A stretch of 64,000 bases of DNA from Zunongwangia mangrovi (GCF_900112105.1 NZ_FOKV01000001.1:806001-870000), one strand, 5' to 3'; positions 1-9,183 are shown, numbered from the stretch's first letter. A program made the numbers and translations. The notes: generated from the letters alone by a model not told the origin.

Positions 1-750
1 TTGGTTCATGATGATATTATGGATGATGCTCCTTTACGAAGAGGAAAAGCTACTGTTCACGAAAAATGGGATATCAATACCGGGATTCTTTCTGGAGACG
101 CTATGCTTATTAACGCTTACCAGCTTTTTGAGAATTACCAGGGCGATATTTTTAAAGAATTAGCACAGCTTTTTACTAAAACCGCTATGGAAGTTTGTGA
201 AGGGCAGCAGTATGATATCGATTTTGAAACCAGGGACGATGTAAGTATAGAAGATTATCTTAAGATGATCGAGTATAAAACCGCCGTGTTAGTTGGTGCA
301 TCCTTACAAATGGGAGCAATTGTAGCTGGTGTGGATGAAGACTGTAAAAAAGCCATTTATCAATTTGGAAGACTTTTAGGTATTGCTTTTCAGCTTCAGG
401 ACGATTATTTAGACGCCTTTGGAGATCCAAAAACTTTTGGTAAACAGGTTGGAGGCGATATTATAGAAAATAAGAAGACATTTTTATATTTAAAATCTTT
501 GGAAGCTTCTAACGAAGATGAAGCAAAACAGTTAGAGTATTTGTATTCTATCAATCCCGAAGATAATTCTGGTAAAATCGAAACTGTAAAGTCGATCTTT
601 CAAAAAAGCGGTGCAGCAAAATCTACCAAAGAAGAGATCCAAAAGTATACAAAAATGGCTTTTGAAGTCCTGGATAGTATTTCGATAAGCGAGGAGAAGA
701 AAAAACCTTTGCGTGATTTTGGAAATATGCTGATGAATCGTACCGTTTAA
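1..750 (+). CDS. Polyprenyl diphosphate synthase, 5' end missing
   Basis: This is the C-terminal 249 residues of a trans-isoprenyl diphosphate synthase. The family condenses isopentenyl diphosphate onto an allylic diphosphate to make farnesyl, geranylgeranyl or longer chains for quinones and cell-wall carrier lipid. Both aspartate-rich Mg2+-diphosphate motifs are visible: DDIMD at residues 4-8, followed by the usual LRRGKATVH stretch, and DDYLD near residue 134. Full-length enzymes are about 320-330 residues, so roughly 75 N-terminal residues lie before the window. The TTG at base 1 is therefore not a real start. Chain length, and so the exact product, cannot be read from this fragment. No terminator is evident in the AT-rich 298-base gap before sucA. 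Confidence 0.9.
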   Translation: MVHDDIMDDAPLRRGKATVHEKWDINTGILSGDAMLINAYQLFENYQGDIFKELAQLFTKTAMEVCEGQQYDIDFETRDDVSIEDYLKMIEYKTAVLVGASLQMGAIVAGVDEDCKKAIYQFGRLLGIAFQLQDDYLDAFGDPKTFGKQVGGDIIENKKTFLYLKSLEASNEDEAKQLEYLYSINPEDNSGKIETVKSIFQKSGAAKSTKEEIQKYTKMAFEVLDSISISEEKKKPLRDFGNMLMNRTV

Positions 751-1002
751 GTTAGGTATTTAGATTGATATTCAGTTTTTTAGATAATTTTAGTCTTAAA
801 GCGGAAGAAAGTTAAATCAATCTTATATTATCTAATTTTGCTTAAATTTTAATCTCTTTCTAATTCACTTTTCATTTTAAATTATCATATTCGTAAGAAT
901 TAGTGCGATTTGGCGCTCATGTTGCCTTGTTGCTATGTTAAAATTCTTTTAATGTATAAAATAAAACTATTGAATGCTGCAAGCAGTTTTTTGTAAAAAT
1001 TG

Positions 1003-1010
1003 TACTTTTG
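1003..1010 (+). promoter_or_regulatory. Predicted sucA promoter (-7 element)
   Basis: TACTTTTG matches the Bacteroidota -7 consensus TAnnTTTG and lies 38 bases before the sucA ATG. No good -33 TTG is placed at the usual distance. A second match, TAATTTTG, lies at 833-840, so two start sites are possible. Confidence 0.5.
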
Positions 1011-1048
1011 CTGTGTTTTACACTTTAAAGAAACATTAGTTTCCACTT

Positions 1049-3820
1049 ATGGACAGATTTTCATTTCTAAATGCCGCGCATACTGCATATTTTGCTGAAT
1101 TATACGACCAATACTTACAATACCCAGATAGCGTAGAGCCCAGTTGGAGGGCTTTTTTTCAGGGTTTTGACTTCGGAATGGAGCAAAACGGCGTTTCTTC
1201 TGAAGTTTTAGGAGAAGCTCCGGTAACGTTTGAGGAAGGCGAAATGCCAGAGCATGTTTACAAGGAATTCCAGGTTATTAGATTGATCGATGGATACCGT
1301 ACACGCGGGCATTTATTCACAAAAACAAACCCTGTTAGGGAAAGAAGACATTACGAACCTTCACTTGATATCGAAAATTTCGGTTTAAGTAAGGATGATT
1401 TAGAGACCACTTTTGGTGCTGGTGATATTTTAGGTCTAGGACCCAAGAAATTAAAAGATATCATTAAGCACTTAGAAAATATATACTGCGACTCTATTGG
1501 AGTAGAGTATATGTTTATAAGAAAGCCTGAAGAGATCGATTGGATTCAGAAAAAACTGAATGTAAACGAAAACCATCCTGAATTTGATACCGATAGAAAA
1601 AAGCAAATATTAAGAAAGCTTAACGAAGCGGTTTCATTTGAAGGATTTTTACATAGAAAATACGTTGGCCAAAAGCGATTCTCCCTAGAAGGAGGTGAAA
1701 CTTTGATTCCTGCCTTAGATGCTTTAATTGAAGGTGCTGCAGAAAAAGGAGTTAAAGACTTTGTAATGGGGATGGCTCACCGTGGTCGTCTAAATACCTT
1801 AACCAACATTTTTGGTAAATCTGCTAAAGATATATTTAGCGAATTTGATGGTAAAGATTACGAGCAGGATATTTTTGATGGTGACGTAAAATATCACCTG
1901 GGTTGGACGTCTTGCCGTCAGACAAATAGTGGTAAAGAGATCAATATCAATATTGCTCCAAACCCATCACATTTAGAGACCGTTGGCCCTGTTGTAGAAG
2001 GTATAGCAAGAGCTAAAAGAGATCGCAGATATAGCGGAGATCCTTCAAAAGTATTACCTATTCTTGTGCACGGTGATGCTGCCGTTGCAGGGCAGGGTGT
2101 TGTGTACGAAGTAGTGCAAATGGCCAAGCTCGAAGGTTACGAGAATGCTGGTACGATACATATTGTAGTAAATAACCAGATAGGTTTTACTACTAACTAT
2201 TTAGATGGAAGATCCTCTACTTATTGTACAGATGTTGCTAAAGTAACTCTTTCACCGGTGCTTCACGTTAATGCAGATGATGCAGAAGCCGTGGTGCATG
2301 CGGTACTTTTTGCATTAGATTTTAGAATGCAATTTAAGCGAGACGTATTCATCGATCTTTTAGGGTATAGAAAATATGGTCATAACGAAGGTGACGAGCC
2401 AAGATTTACGCAGCCTAAACTTTATAAAGCTATTGCTAAGCATAAAAATGCAAGAGATATTTATGCGGAAAAACTGGTAAAAGCTGGAGTGATCGAAGAA
2501 TCTTATATCGAAAAGCTTGAAGATGATTATAAGAAAAAGCTTGAAGAAGATTTAGAGGATTCCAGAAAAGAAGATACGACCAGAATTACACCATTTATGG
2601 AAGATGAATGGGGTGGTTACGAAAGTGTGCAGGAAGATCGTATGATCGAGGATGTTGATACGACCGTAAGTATGGATCAGCTGGATAAAGTTGCAAAGGC
2701 AATTTCTAAATTACCAGAGGATAAAAAATTCTTACGTAAAATCGATAAGATCATCAATTTACGTGAGAAAATGTACTTTGAAGATAATAAGCTCGACTGG
2801 TCTATGGGAGAGCATTTAGCTTACGGTACATTAATGGCTGAAGGTTTTAATGTTAGAATTAGCGGTCAGGATAGTGAGCGTGGTACATTCTCTCACCGTC
2901 ATGCTGTATTAAAAGTAGAGGATAGTGAAGAAGAAATTATTCTTCATAATAATATAGAAGGTAGAGAAGGGGATTTCTTTATTTACAATTCACCATTATC
3001 AGAATATGGAGTTGTAGGATTTGATTATGGTTACGCTATGGCAAGTCCTAATACGCTAACCATTTGGGAAGCGCAGTTTGGAGATTTTGTGAACGGTGCT
3101 CAGATCATGATCGATCAATACATCTCTGCCGCAGAAGATAAATGGAAATTACAAAACGGATTAGTAATGTTCCTTCCTCATGGATATGAAGGTCAGGGAG
3201 CAGAACACTCTTCAGCAAGAATGGAGCGTTTTCTTCAGCTATGTGCTAAAGATAATATGTTCGTTGCCGATGTTACAACTCCGGCTAACATGTTCCACTT
3301 GTTAAGAAGACAGATGAAATTTGGTTTCCGTAAGCCGCTTATTATCTTTACTCCAAAGAGTTTATTAAGACACTCTAGAGTAAATTCAACAAAAGAAGAA
3401 TTTGCTGAAGGATCTTTCCAAATGGTGATCGACGATCCAGAAGCAAAAGCAGATAAGGTGAAAACCTTAGTGTTCTGTACCGGTAAATTCTACTATGATC
3501 TATTAGAGTATAAGGAAGAAAATGAGCGTGAAGATGTTGCTTTGGTAAGAGTAGAGCAGTTGTTCCCACTTCCGGTAGAGAAAATGAGAGAAGCAATTAG
3601 CAAATACAAGAACGCAGATGATATTGTATGGGCACAGGAAGAACCTAAAAATATGGGTGCTTACGGTCACATGCTAATGCATATCGACGAAGCGAAGAAA
3701 TTTAGATGTTGTAGCCGTAAATTCTATGGCTCTCCAGCAGCTGGTAGTTCAGTGCGCTTTAAGAAAAGACATCAACGCGTTATCGATAGCGTTTTTGATA
3801 AATCATTAACTGAAGAATAA
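1049..3820 (+). CDS. sucA: 2-oxoglutarate dehydrogenase E1 component
   Basis: SucA is the thiamine-diphosphate-dependent E1 subunit of the 2-oxoglutarate dehydrogenase complex. It decarboxylates 2-oxoglutarate and passes the succinyl group to the E2 lipoyl arm in the TCA cycle. At 923 residues it has full length. The N-terminal 40 residues carry the helical E2/E3-docking segment (NAAHTAYFAELYDQY, then the WRAFFQGF region). The ThDP domain shows GMAHRGRLN near residue 241 and HGDAAVAGQGVV near residue 341. A transketolase-type pyrimidine domain follows from about residue 585, with the conserved LPHGYEGQGAEHSSAR motif. The sucB gene follows 53 bases downstream, so the pair is probably one operon. 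No E3 (lpd) gene is nearby. Identification is secure. Confidence 0.98.
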   Translation: MDRFSFLNAAHTAYFAELYDQYLQYPDSVEPSWRAFFQGFDFGMEQNGVSSEVLGEAPVTFEEGEMPEHVYKEFQVIRLIDGYRTRGHLFTKTNPVRERRHYEPSLDIENFGLSKDDLETTFGAGDILGLGPKKLKDIIKHLENIYCDSIGVEYMFIRKPEEIDWIQKKLNVNENHPEFDTDRKKQILRKLNEAVSFEGFLHRKYVGQKRFSLEGGETLIPALDALIEGAAEKGVKDFVMGMAHRGRLNTLTNIFGKSAKDIFSEFDGKDYEQDIFDGDVKYHLGWTSCRQTNSGKEININIAPNPSHLETVGPVVEGIARAKRDRRYSGDPSKVLPILVHGDAAVAGQGVVYEVVQMAKLEGYENAGTIHIVVNNQIGFTTNYLDGRSSTYCTDVAKVTLSPVLHVNADDAEAVVHAVLFALDFRMQFKRDVFIDLLGYRKYGHNEGDEPRFTQPKLYKAIAKHKNARDIYAEKLVKAGVIEESYIEKLEDDYKKKLEEDLEDSRKEDTTRITPFMEDEWGGYESVQEDRMIEDVDTTVSMDQLDKVAKAISKLPEDKKFLRKIDKIINLREKMYFEDNKLDWSMGEHLAYGTLMAEGFNVRISGQDSERGTFSHRHAVLKVEDSEEEIILHNNIEGREGDFFIYNSPLSEYGVVGFDYGYAMASPNTLTIWEAQFGDFVNGAQIMIDQYISAAEDKWKLQNGLVMFLPHGYEGQGAEHSSARMERFLQLCAKDNMFVADVTTPANMFHLLRRQMKFGFRKPLIIFTPKSLLRHSRVNSTKEEFAEGSFQMVIDDPEAKADKVKTLVFCTGKFYYDLLEYKEENEREDVALVRVEQLFPLPVEKMREAISKYKNADDIVWAQEEPKNMGAYGHMLMHIDEAKKFRCCSRKFYGSPAAGSSVRFKKRHQRVIDSVFDKSLTEE

Positions 3821-3873
3821 TTAAATTTGAATAATTTTCTGGTTAGCCAGAATCAAAAATAAAAAAGAAGAAC

Positions 3874-5136
3874 ATGGCCTTAGAAATGAAAGTTCCATCC
3901 CCCGGTGAATCTATAACCGAAGTAGAAATCGCAGAATGGTTGGTAGAAGACGGGGACTACGTTGAAAAAGATCAGGCAATTGCCGAAGTCGATAGTGATA
4001 AAGCTACGTTAGAATTACCAGCTGAAGCAAGCGGTATTATTACTCTTAAAGCAGAAGAAGGTGATACAGTTGCAGTTGGTGAAGTGGTATGCTTAATCGA
4101 TACTGAAGCAGAAAAGCCAGGAGGTGGAGATTCTGCTGAAGAAGATGTAAAAGAAGAACAAGAGAAAAAAGAATCTAAGGAAGATAGCGATAAAGCACCT
4201 GCTAAGACTGAAGAGCCATCTAAATCTTCAACACCTTCGCAAAAGCAGGACGATACTTACGCTACAGGAAGTCCTTCGCCAGCAGCTAAAAAGATCCTAG
4301 ACGAAAAAGGAGTAGATCCTAAATCTGTTAGTGGTAGCGGTAAAGATGGAAGAATTACAAAGGAAGATGCAGTTCAGGCAAAGGCTTCTATGGGAACTCC
4401 AGGTACAGGAAAACGCGGAGAATCTCGTAAGAAAATGTCTATGCTAAGACGTAAAGTTGCAGAACGTTTAGTAGCAGCAAAAAGTGAAACTGCTATGCTT
4501 ACTACTTTTAACGAAGTAGATATGTCTGCAATTTATGCCTTAAGAAAAAAATATAAAGAAGAGTTTAAAGATAAGCACGGTGTAAGTCTAGGATTTATGT
4601 CATTCTTTACTTTAGCTGTAGTGAGAGCTTTAGAAATGTATCCAGATGTCAACTCTATGATCGACGGAGATTTTCAGGTGAAATACGACTATAAAGATAT
4701 TAGTATTGCTGTTTCTGGACCTAGAGGTTTAATGGTGCCAGTTGTAAGAAATGCAGAAAACTTAAGCTTTAGAGGAGTAGAAGAAGAAGTAAAACGTTTG
4801 GCACTAAAAGCGCGTGATGGTCAGATCACTGTAGATGAGATGACAGGAGGTACGTTTACGATTACTAACGGTGGGGTATTTGGATCGATGATGTCTACAC
4901 CGATAATTAACCCTCCACAAAGTGGAATCTTAGGAATGCATAACATCGTAGATCGTCCAGTAGCGATCGATGGTCATGTAGAAATTAGACCAATGATGTA
5001 TGTTGCATTATCTTATGATCACAGAATTGTAGATGGTAAAGAATCTGTTGGTTTCTTAGTTGCGATAAAAGAAGCTGTAGAAAACCCAGAAGAATTACTT
5101 ATGGATAATGATATAAAGAGAGCTTTAGAACTTTAA
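3874..5136 (+). CDS. sucB: Dihydrolipoamide succinyltransferase (2-oxoglutarate dehydrogenase E2)
   Basis: SucB is the E2 core of 2-oxoglutarate dehydrogenase, moving the succinyl group from E1 through lipoate to CoA. Domains in order: an N-terminal lipoyl domain (residues 1-77) with the lipoylated lysine in the DSDKAT motif near residue 43; an acidic, lysine/glutamate-rich linker to about residue 130; an E3-binding domain ([13 protein letters not shown], then [12 protein letters not shown]); and the acyltransferase domain from about residue 185, ending in the catalytic SYDHRIVDG motif near residue 381. The length of 420 residues is normal. It lies behind sucA and is closed by a strong hairpin terminator at 5163-5189. 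The succinyl rather than acetyl assignment rests on the sucA partner. Confidence 0.97.
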   Translation: MALEMKVPSPGESITEVEIAEWLVEDGDYVEKDQAIAEVDSDKATLELPAEASGIITLKAEEGDTVAVGEVVCLIDTEAEKPGGGDSAEEDVKEEQEKKESKEDSDKAPAKTEEPSKSSTPSQKQDDTYATGSPSPAAKKILDEKGVDPKSVSGSGKDGRITKEDAVQAKASMGTPGTGKRGESRKKMSMLRRKVAERLVAAKSETAMLTTFNEVDMSAIYALRKKYKEEFKDKHGVSLGFMSFFTLAVVRALEMYPDVNSMIDGDFQVKYDYKDISIAVSGPRGLMVPVVRNAENLSFRGVEEEVKRLALKARDGQITVDEMTGGTFTITNGGVFGSMMSTPIINPPQSGILGMHNIVDRPVAIDGHVEIRPMMYVALSYDHRIVDGKESVGFLVAIKEAVENPEELLMDNDIKRALEL

Positions 5137-5162
5137 AGTTCTCTTACCCATGTTCAAAATAG

Positions 5163-5189
5163 AAAAGGGAAGCGCAAGCTTCCCTTTTT
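5163..5189 (+). terminator. Intrinsic terminator of sucAB
   Basis: A perfect 11-base stem (AAAAGGGAAGC pairing with GCTTCCCTTTT) closes a GCAA tetraloop and runs into a T tract, 26 bases after the sucB stop. Confidence 0.9.
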
Positions 5190-5218
5190 AAGTTTTGGTT
5201 GGTTGGATAAAAAATAAG

Positions 5219-5341
5219 TTAAGAATAAACCAAATTCAGGATATTTAAAAAAATGATGCCTATAACCGCAAAAATTAGGATATACGATGCAGGATGAGGT
5301 TTTAAATATTCCTTCTTTGGGAAAAACATAAAATCTAACAT
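5219..5341 (-). CDS. Small single-pass membrane protein, 40 residues
   Basis: I do not recognise this protein. The reverse strand encodes 40 residues beginning MLDFMFFPKKEYLKP and ending in a strongly hydrophobic stretch (YILIFAVIGIIFLNILNLVY) typical of a single transmembrane helix. The short basic N-terminus suggests an N-in topology. An in-frame TTG at 5353-5351 would add four residues (MKKP) and may be the true start. It occupies what would otherwise be a 350-base gap between sucB and an aspartic protease gene, whose transcription runs in the same direction. Its reality rests on the hydrophobic, charge-bounded composition; no family was matched. Confidence 0.5.
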   Translation of the reverse strand: MLDFMFFPKKEYLKPHPASYILIFAVIGIIFLNILNLVYS

Positions 5342-5424
5342 TGGTTTCTTCAAAGTTAAATGATATTAGAATTGTATAAAAGGGGAGAAATACCCTATTT
5401 TACTCGGTAATCGAAATTAAATGT

Positions 5425-5441
5425 TCCGAGGCTTGCCTCGA
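5425..5441. repeat. Fragment of dispersed intergenic repeat (copy A)
   Basis: CCGAGGCTTGCCTCGA contains the palindrome GAGGC-TT-GCCTC that is the core of the dispersed repeat seen at about 15.7, 24.7, 45.1 and 52.4 kb. Only this core is recognisable here. Confidence 0.4.
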
Positions 5442-5457
5442 TACAAAGGTGATTTTC

Positions 5458-5491
5458 AAAAAAAGCCTCAGGGGCTTGCCTGAGGTTTTTT
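5458..5491 (-). terminator. Terminator, probably of the aspartic protease gene
   Basis: CCTCAGG at 5466-5472 pairs with CCTGAGG at 5479-5485. A seven-A run on the left gives a T tract for minus-strand transcripts, and six Ts on the right would also serve plus-strand transcripts. It begins one base beyond the stop of the 5493-5930 gene. Confidence 0.8.
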
Positions 5492-5492
5492 A

Positions 5493-5930
5493 CTATTTTA
5501 AGAATAATGTTTTTGATTTATAATCGATAATTGCTTTTCCCTTCTTTAAAATATCTGCGCCAATTATACCGTGTACTTTTTCTGCATCGTGCTGTAAAAG
5601 AGCTTCGTTAACATGGCGAAGATCAAAAACAACAAGGTCTATTTTCTTTTTCTTCCAACCATTAATTTCTATTCGGTTTTTTTGTGAAATCTGAGTGATC
5701 ATATTAGATGCACCGGCACCAGCCGCTTTTACATCGCTATCTTCTGGTAATAGGTCGAAATGTTCTATGCTATCTGCCCCTACGCAAGTGCTGGATGCTC
5801 CTGTGTCTAAAATAAAATTCCCTTCAATAGTATTGATTTTGGCCTTTATTTCGAGGTGATTTGTTTTAGTAAAAGTAAATTTGATGCTTTTATACCCCTT
5901 TTCTTTCAGGATTTTCTTGAGACTCGCCAT
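5493..5930 (-). CDS. Retropepsin-like clan AA aspartic protease
   Basis: This 145-residue protein has the single-domain layout of bacterial retropepsin-like proteases, which act as homodimers with one catalytic aspartate per chain. The active-site motif LDTGASST lies near residues 41-48 and is followed by the flap region and a second hydrophobic motif, HGIIGADIL, near residues 120-128, which corresponds to the hydrophobic-Gly pair behind the active site. There is no signal peptide, so a cytoplasmic location is likely. The substrate is unknown. It is a lone gene with its own terminator, separated by 54 bases from the divergent tatD gene. Confidence 0.8.
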   Translation of the reverse strand: MASLKKILKEKGYKSIKFTFTKTNHLEIKAKINTIEGNFILDTGASSTCVGADSIEHFDLLPEDSDVKAAGAGASNMITQISQKNRIEINGWKKKKIDLVVFDLRHVNEALLQHDAEKVHGIIGADILKKGKAIIDYKSKTLFLK

Positions 5931-5971
5931 TCTTTTCCGGTTTTGGACAAAGATAGGTTTTCAAAATAAAT

Positions 5972-5979
5972 TATTTTTG
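5972..5979 (+). promoter_or_regulatory. tatD promoter, predicted leaderless
   Basis: TATTTTTG matches TAnnTTTG and lies exactly five bases before the tatD ATG, so transcription should start at or within a base or two of the A of the start codon. No clear -33 element is at the usual spacing. Confidence 0.55.
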
Positions 5980-5984
5980 CAGAT

Positions 5985-6752
5985 ATGATAATAACAGACA
6001 CGCATACACATTTATATAGCGAATCTTTTGATGAAGATCGTGATGAGATGATCCAAAGAGCAATAGATGCAAATGTAGAGCGCTTTTTTATCCCCGCGAT
6101 CGACTCTACTTATGCAGATAGAATGTATGATCTTGAGAAATCATTTCCAGATCATGTTCACTTAATGATGGGATTGCATCCAACCCATGTTCAGGAGAAT
6201 TATAAAAGTGAGCTTCAATTTATCGAAAATCAATTTCAGCAGAGAGATTTTATTGCTGTTGGCGAAATTGGGATCGATCTATATTGGGATAAAAGTACTC
6301 TGCAAATTCAGCAAGAAGCCTTTAGGTATCAAATCCAATTGGCTAAAAAATATAAATTGCCTATCGTAATTCATTGCCGAGAGGCTTTCGATGAGGTTTT
6401 TGAAATTTTGGAGGAAGAAAAAGGAGAAGGTCTGTTCGGGATTTTTCATTGTTTCACGGGGACTTTGGAGCATGCAAAAAAAGCAATCTCGTATAATCTA
6501 AAATTAGGTATTGGTGGTGTGGTAACCTTTAAAAATGGTAAGATCGATAAGTTTTTAGCTGAAGTTCCTTTAAAGCATATCGTTTTAGAGACCGATGCTC
6601 CCTATCTTGCCCCAACGCCATTTAGAGGAAAGAGAAATGAATCTTCTTACATTATTAATGTTGTTGAAAAATTGGCCGATATCTATAATATGTCTTTGGC
6701 TGAAATAGCTGAAATTACAACGCAGAATTCAAAAGATATATTCGGTATTTAA
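5985..6752 (+). CDS. TatD family metal-dependent deoxyribonuclease
   Basis: This 255-residue protein belongs to the TatD amidohydrolase-fold family of cytoplasmic Mg2+-dependent 3'-5' exonucleases. Family landmarks are the N-terminal metal ligands in TDTHTHLY (residues 4-11), GEIGIDLYW near residue 92, IVIHCREA near residue 127, GIFHCFTG near residue 152, and the C-terminal ETDAPYLAP near residue 203. Length is typical. The ATG sits five bases after a TAnnTTTG element, suggesting a leaderless message. The acyltransferase gene follows in the same direction after 48 bases. Confidence 0.92.
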   Translation: MIITDTHTHLYSESFDEDRDEMIQRAIDANVERFFIPAIDSTYADRMYDLEKSFPDHVHLMMGLHPTHVQENYKSELQFIENQFQQRDFIAVGEIGIDLYWDKSTLQIQQEAFRYQIQLAKKYKLPIVIHCREAFDEVFEILEEEKGEGLFGIFHCFTGTLEHAKKAISYNLKLGIGGVVTFKNGKIDKFLAEVPLKHIVLETDAPYLAPTPFRGKRNESSYIINVVEKLADIYNMSLAEIAEITTQNSKDIFGI

Positions 6753-6800
6753 ACCTTAATTAGTTAATTTTTTGTTCATTTGCTATAATAAGCCAGACAC

Positions 6801-7943
6801 GTGCAAGACTTTGAAGAGATAAGATTTTATAATGAAAAGGAGGTTCAGGAATCCCTTCAGCATTACATAAAACATCCTATGATGAAGGCGCTCCTTCATT
6901 TTACATTTCCGGAGAAAACTTCCGAAGAAATAAAAGAGATCGTTTTTAGCTGTAAAAGTATTCGTGATTTTCAAACCAAGATTATTTACCATTCTGTAGG
7001 GAAGATCATAGAGAAAAGTACCGATGGGGTAACCGATAGTGGTTTTGAAAAACTCAAACCCGGCGAATCCTACTTCTTTTTATCTACACATCGCGATATT
7101 ATTCTGGATACTTCTTTGCTTAATTATACCTTGTATAATCACGATTTGGTGATGACGGCCTCGGCTATTGGCGATAATTTGGTTCAGAAAACGTTTTTGA
7201 TGGCTTTATCAAAGCTAAACCGAAACTTTTTAGTCCGCAGAAAATTGAGTCCGCGTGAAATGTTTAAAAGTTCACTAGAGCTTTCAACGTTCATACGCAA
7301 AATGTTGATGAAAGATAAACGCTCTGTCTGGATGGCACAACGTGAAGGGCGAACCAAAGATGGTAGCGATTATACGCAGCAAGGGGTGCTTAAAATGATA
7401 GGAATGGCCAAAGGCGACCAAAGTCTTACCGAATATTTTGGAAAGTTAAAGATCGTGCCTATTTCGATTTCTTACGAATTTGATCCCACAGATGTTTTAA
7501 AAATGCCTGAAATTCTTTCAAAACGGATGAAAGAGAAATATGTGAAGGCACCAGATGAAGATTTTAAATCGATCATCCAGGGGATTTTAGGTATAAAAGG
7601 AAGAATTCATGTGAGTGCCGGTGATCTAATGGATGCCAGTTTATTTTCTGAAATAGGACAGGATTTTACTTCACCAAACGAGCAATTAAAAGCTATAGCC
7701 AATAAGGTAGATCGTGAAATCCATAAAAACTATAAGCTTTGGCCTGCTAATTATATAGCACATGATATGCTGAATAATACAGATCAATATGCTTCTAAAT
7801 ATACTTTTAAAGATAAAAGACGCTTTGAAAGACGCTTGAAGCGAAGAGTTGATTTTAAAAATTCTTTAGAGCTTAATAGTTACCTTTTAATGTATGCAAA
7901 TCCTGTGATCAATAAAGAAGGATTGTATGGGCAACAAAACTAA
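6801..7943 (+). CDS. Glycerol-3-phosphate/lysophosphatidate-type acyltransferase
   Basis: This 380-residue protein is related to the PlsB/PlsC acyltransferases that build phosphatidic acid at the inner membrane. The catalytic block reads STHRDIILD (around residue 93), with one extra residue compared with the usual HX4D, and the glycerol-phosphate-binding motif is seen as QREGRTKDG near residue 192. Similar longer PlsC-like proteins are widespread in Bacteroidota. The start is GTG: an in-frame TAA lies at 6789-6791 and the next ATG is 26 codons inside the conserved N-terminus. Its last 17 bases overlap the asparaginase gene, implying translational coupling. Whether the acceptor is glycerol-3-phosphate or a lysophospholipid cannot be decided. 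Confidence 0.82.
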   Translation: MQDFEEIRFYNEKEVQESLQHYIKHPMMKALLHFTFPEKTSEEIKEIVFSCKSIRDFQTKIIYHSVGKIIEKSTDGVTDSGFEKLKPGESYFFLSTHRDIILDTSLLNYTLYNHDLVMTASAIGDNLVQKTFLMALSKLNRNFLVRRKLSPREMFKSSLELSTFIRKMLMKDKRSVWMAQREGRTKDGSDYTQQGVLKMIGMAKGDQSLTEYFGKLKIVPISISYEFDPTDVLKMPEILSKRMKEKYVKAPDEDFKSIIQGILGIKGRIHVSAGDLMDASLFSEIGQDFTSPNEQLKAIANKVDREIHKNYKLWPANYIAHDMLNNTDQYASKYTFKDKRRFERRLKRRVDFKNSLELNSYLLMYANPVINKEGLYGQQN

Positions 7944-8955
7944 GATACTTTTAATATATACCGGTGGTACTATTGGTATGGTTAAAGATTATCAAACAGG
8001 TGCTTTAAAGCCATTCAATTTTGACGATCTTCTGCAAAATATTCCGGAATTAAATATTCTCGAAAATGAGATCGAGACCTTGAGTTTTGAGCATCCAATA
8101 GATTCTTCAGATATGAATCCTGAAGAATGGCGAAAAATAGCAAGTATTATTTACGATCGATATGAAGATTATGATGGTTTTGTAGTGCTTCACGGAAGTG
8201 ATACGATGTCGTATACTGCGTCTGCCTTAAGTTTTATGTTCGAGAATTTAAGTAAGCCAGTGATATTTACGGGCTCGCAATTACCTATTGGAGATCTTCG
8301 AACAGATGCCAAGGAAAATTTAATTACAAGTATTCAAATCGCCAGCTTGCAAAAAAATGGTAAACCCGTTATTGCTGAAGTTGGGTTGTACTTTGAATAT
8401 AAATTATATCGAGCAAATCGAACCACGAAAATAAATGCTGAACATTTTCAGGCATTTGCTTCTTTAAATTATGCTCCGTTAGCAGAATCTGGTGTGCATT
8501 TATCTGTAAATTCTAAAATTCTTTGGAAGCAGAGCAGGAAGCAGCAATTGAAATTACATCCTCATTTCGATACGAACGTGGTGATTTTAAAAATGTTTCC
8601 GGGAATCACGAAAGAGGTGGTCACTCACATTTTAAGCTTGCAGGGGTTAAAAGGAGTAGTTTTGGAAACTTATGGAAGTGGGAATGCACCAACACAATCC
8701 TGGTTTTTGGAATTATTAGAAGAAAAAATTAAGGCAGGTCTTAAGGTGGTGAACGTGACACAATGCGCAGGAGGAAGTGTAGCAATGGGAAGTTATGAAA
8801 CCAGTGTGGCGATGAAAAAGATAGGCGTGGTTTCTGGTAAAGACATTACTACTGAAGCAGCAATAGCTAAATTAATGTACCTATTAGATAAAAATTTAAC
8901 ACATAAAGTCTTTAAAACTATATATGAAACCTCGCTGAGAGGCGAAATGTCGTAA
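7927..8955 (+). CDS. ansA: Type I (cytoplasmic) L-asparaginase
   Basis: This enzyme hydrolyses asparagine to aspartate and ammonia. It is 342 residues long, has no signal peptide and so fits the cytoplasmic type I enzymes. The two threonine active-site segments are present: YTGGTIGMV at residues 11-19 and HGSDTMSYTASAL near residues 88-100. The type I feature TQCAGGSV is near residue 278. Its start overlaps the acyltransferase gene by 17 bases in another frame. A tRNA-Ser gene follows 70 bases downstream. Confidence 0.93.
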   Translation: MGNKTKILLIYTGGTIGMVKDYQTGALKPFNFDDLLQNIPELNILENEIETLSFEHPIDSSDMNPEEWRKIASIIYDRYEDYDGFVVLHGSDTMSYTASALSFMFENLSKPVIFTGSQLPIGDLRTDAKENLITSIQIASLQKNGKPVIAEVGLYFEYKLYRANRTTKINAEHFQAFASLNYAPLAESGVHLSVNSKILWKQSRKQQLKLHPHFDTNVVILKMFPGITKEVVTHILSLQGLKGVVLETYGSGNAPTQSWFLELLEEKIKAGLKVVNVTQCAGGSVAMGSYETSVAMKKIGVVSGKDITTEAAIAKLMYLLDKNLTHKVFKTIYETSLRGEMS

Positions 8956-9025
8956 AATTAACGAATCATACTTGACCGAGAGCATTTTTTTTTGTTATTT
9001 GGCGCACCGTTTTAAACATTAAACT

Positions 9026-9113
9026 AGAGAGGTGGCCGAGTGGTCGAAGGCGCACGCCTGGAAAGTGTGTATACGCCAAAAGCGTATCGAGGGTTCGAAT
9101 CCCTTCCTCTCTG
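9026..9113 (+). tRNA. tRNA-Ser(GGA)
   Basis: The sequence folds into a cloverleaf with a long variable arm, as expected for serine. The 7-base acceptor stem AGAGAGG (9026-9032) pairs with CCTCTCT (9106-9112), with discriminator G at 9113. The anticodon loop CTGGAAA carries anticodon GGA. The T arm is GAGGG-TTCGAAT-CCCTT with one G-T pair. CCA is not encoded. Confidence 0.97.
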
Positions 9114-9183
9114 CTGGTGTTTTTATTAAAAAATTATTTTTATATCTTTAACCCTTTAACTAATTAAATTAAGACAAACAGTA

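Noticed and set aside
1-3. TTG at base 1 as a start codon of the polyprenyl synthase
   Set aside because: The protein begins at the first Asp-rich motif, so about 75 N-terminal residues are outside the window.
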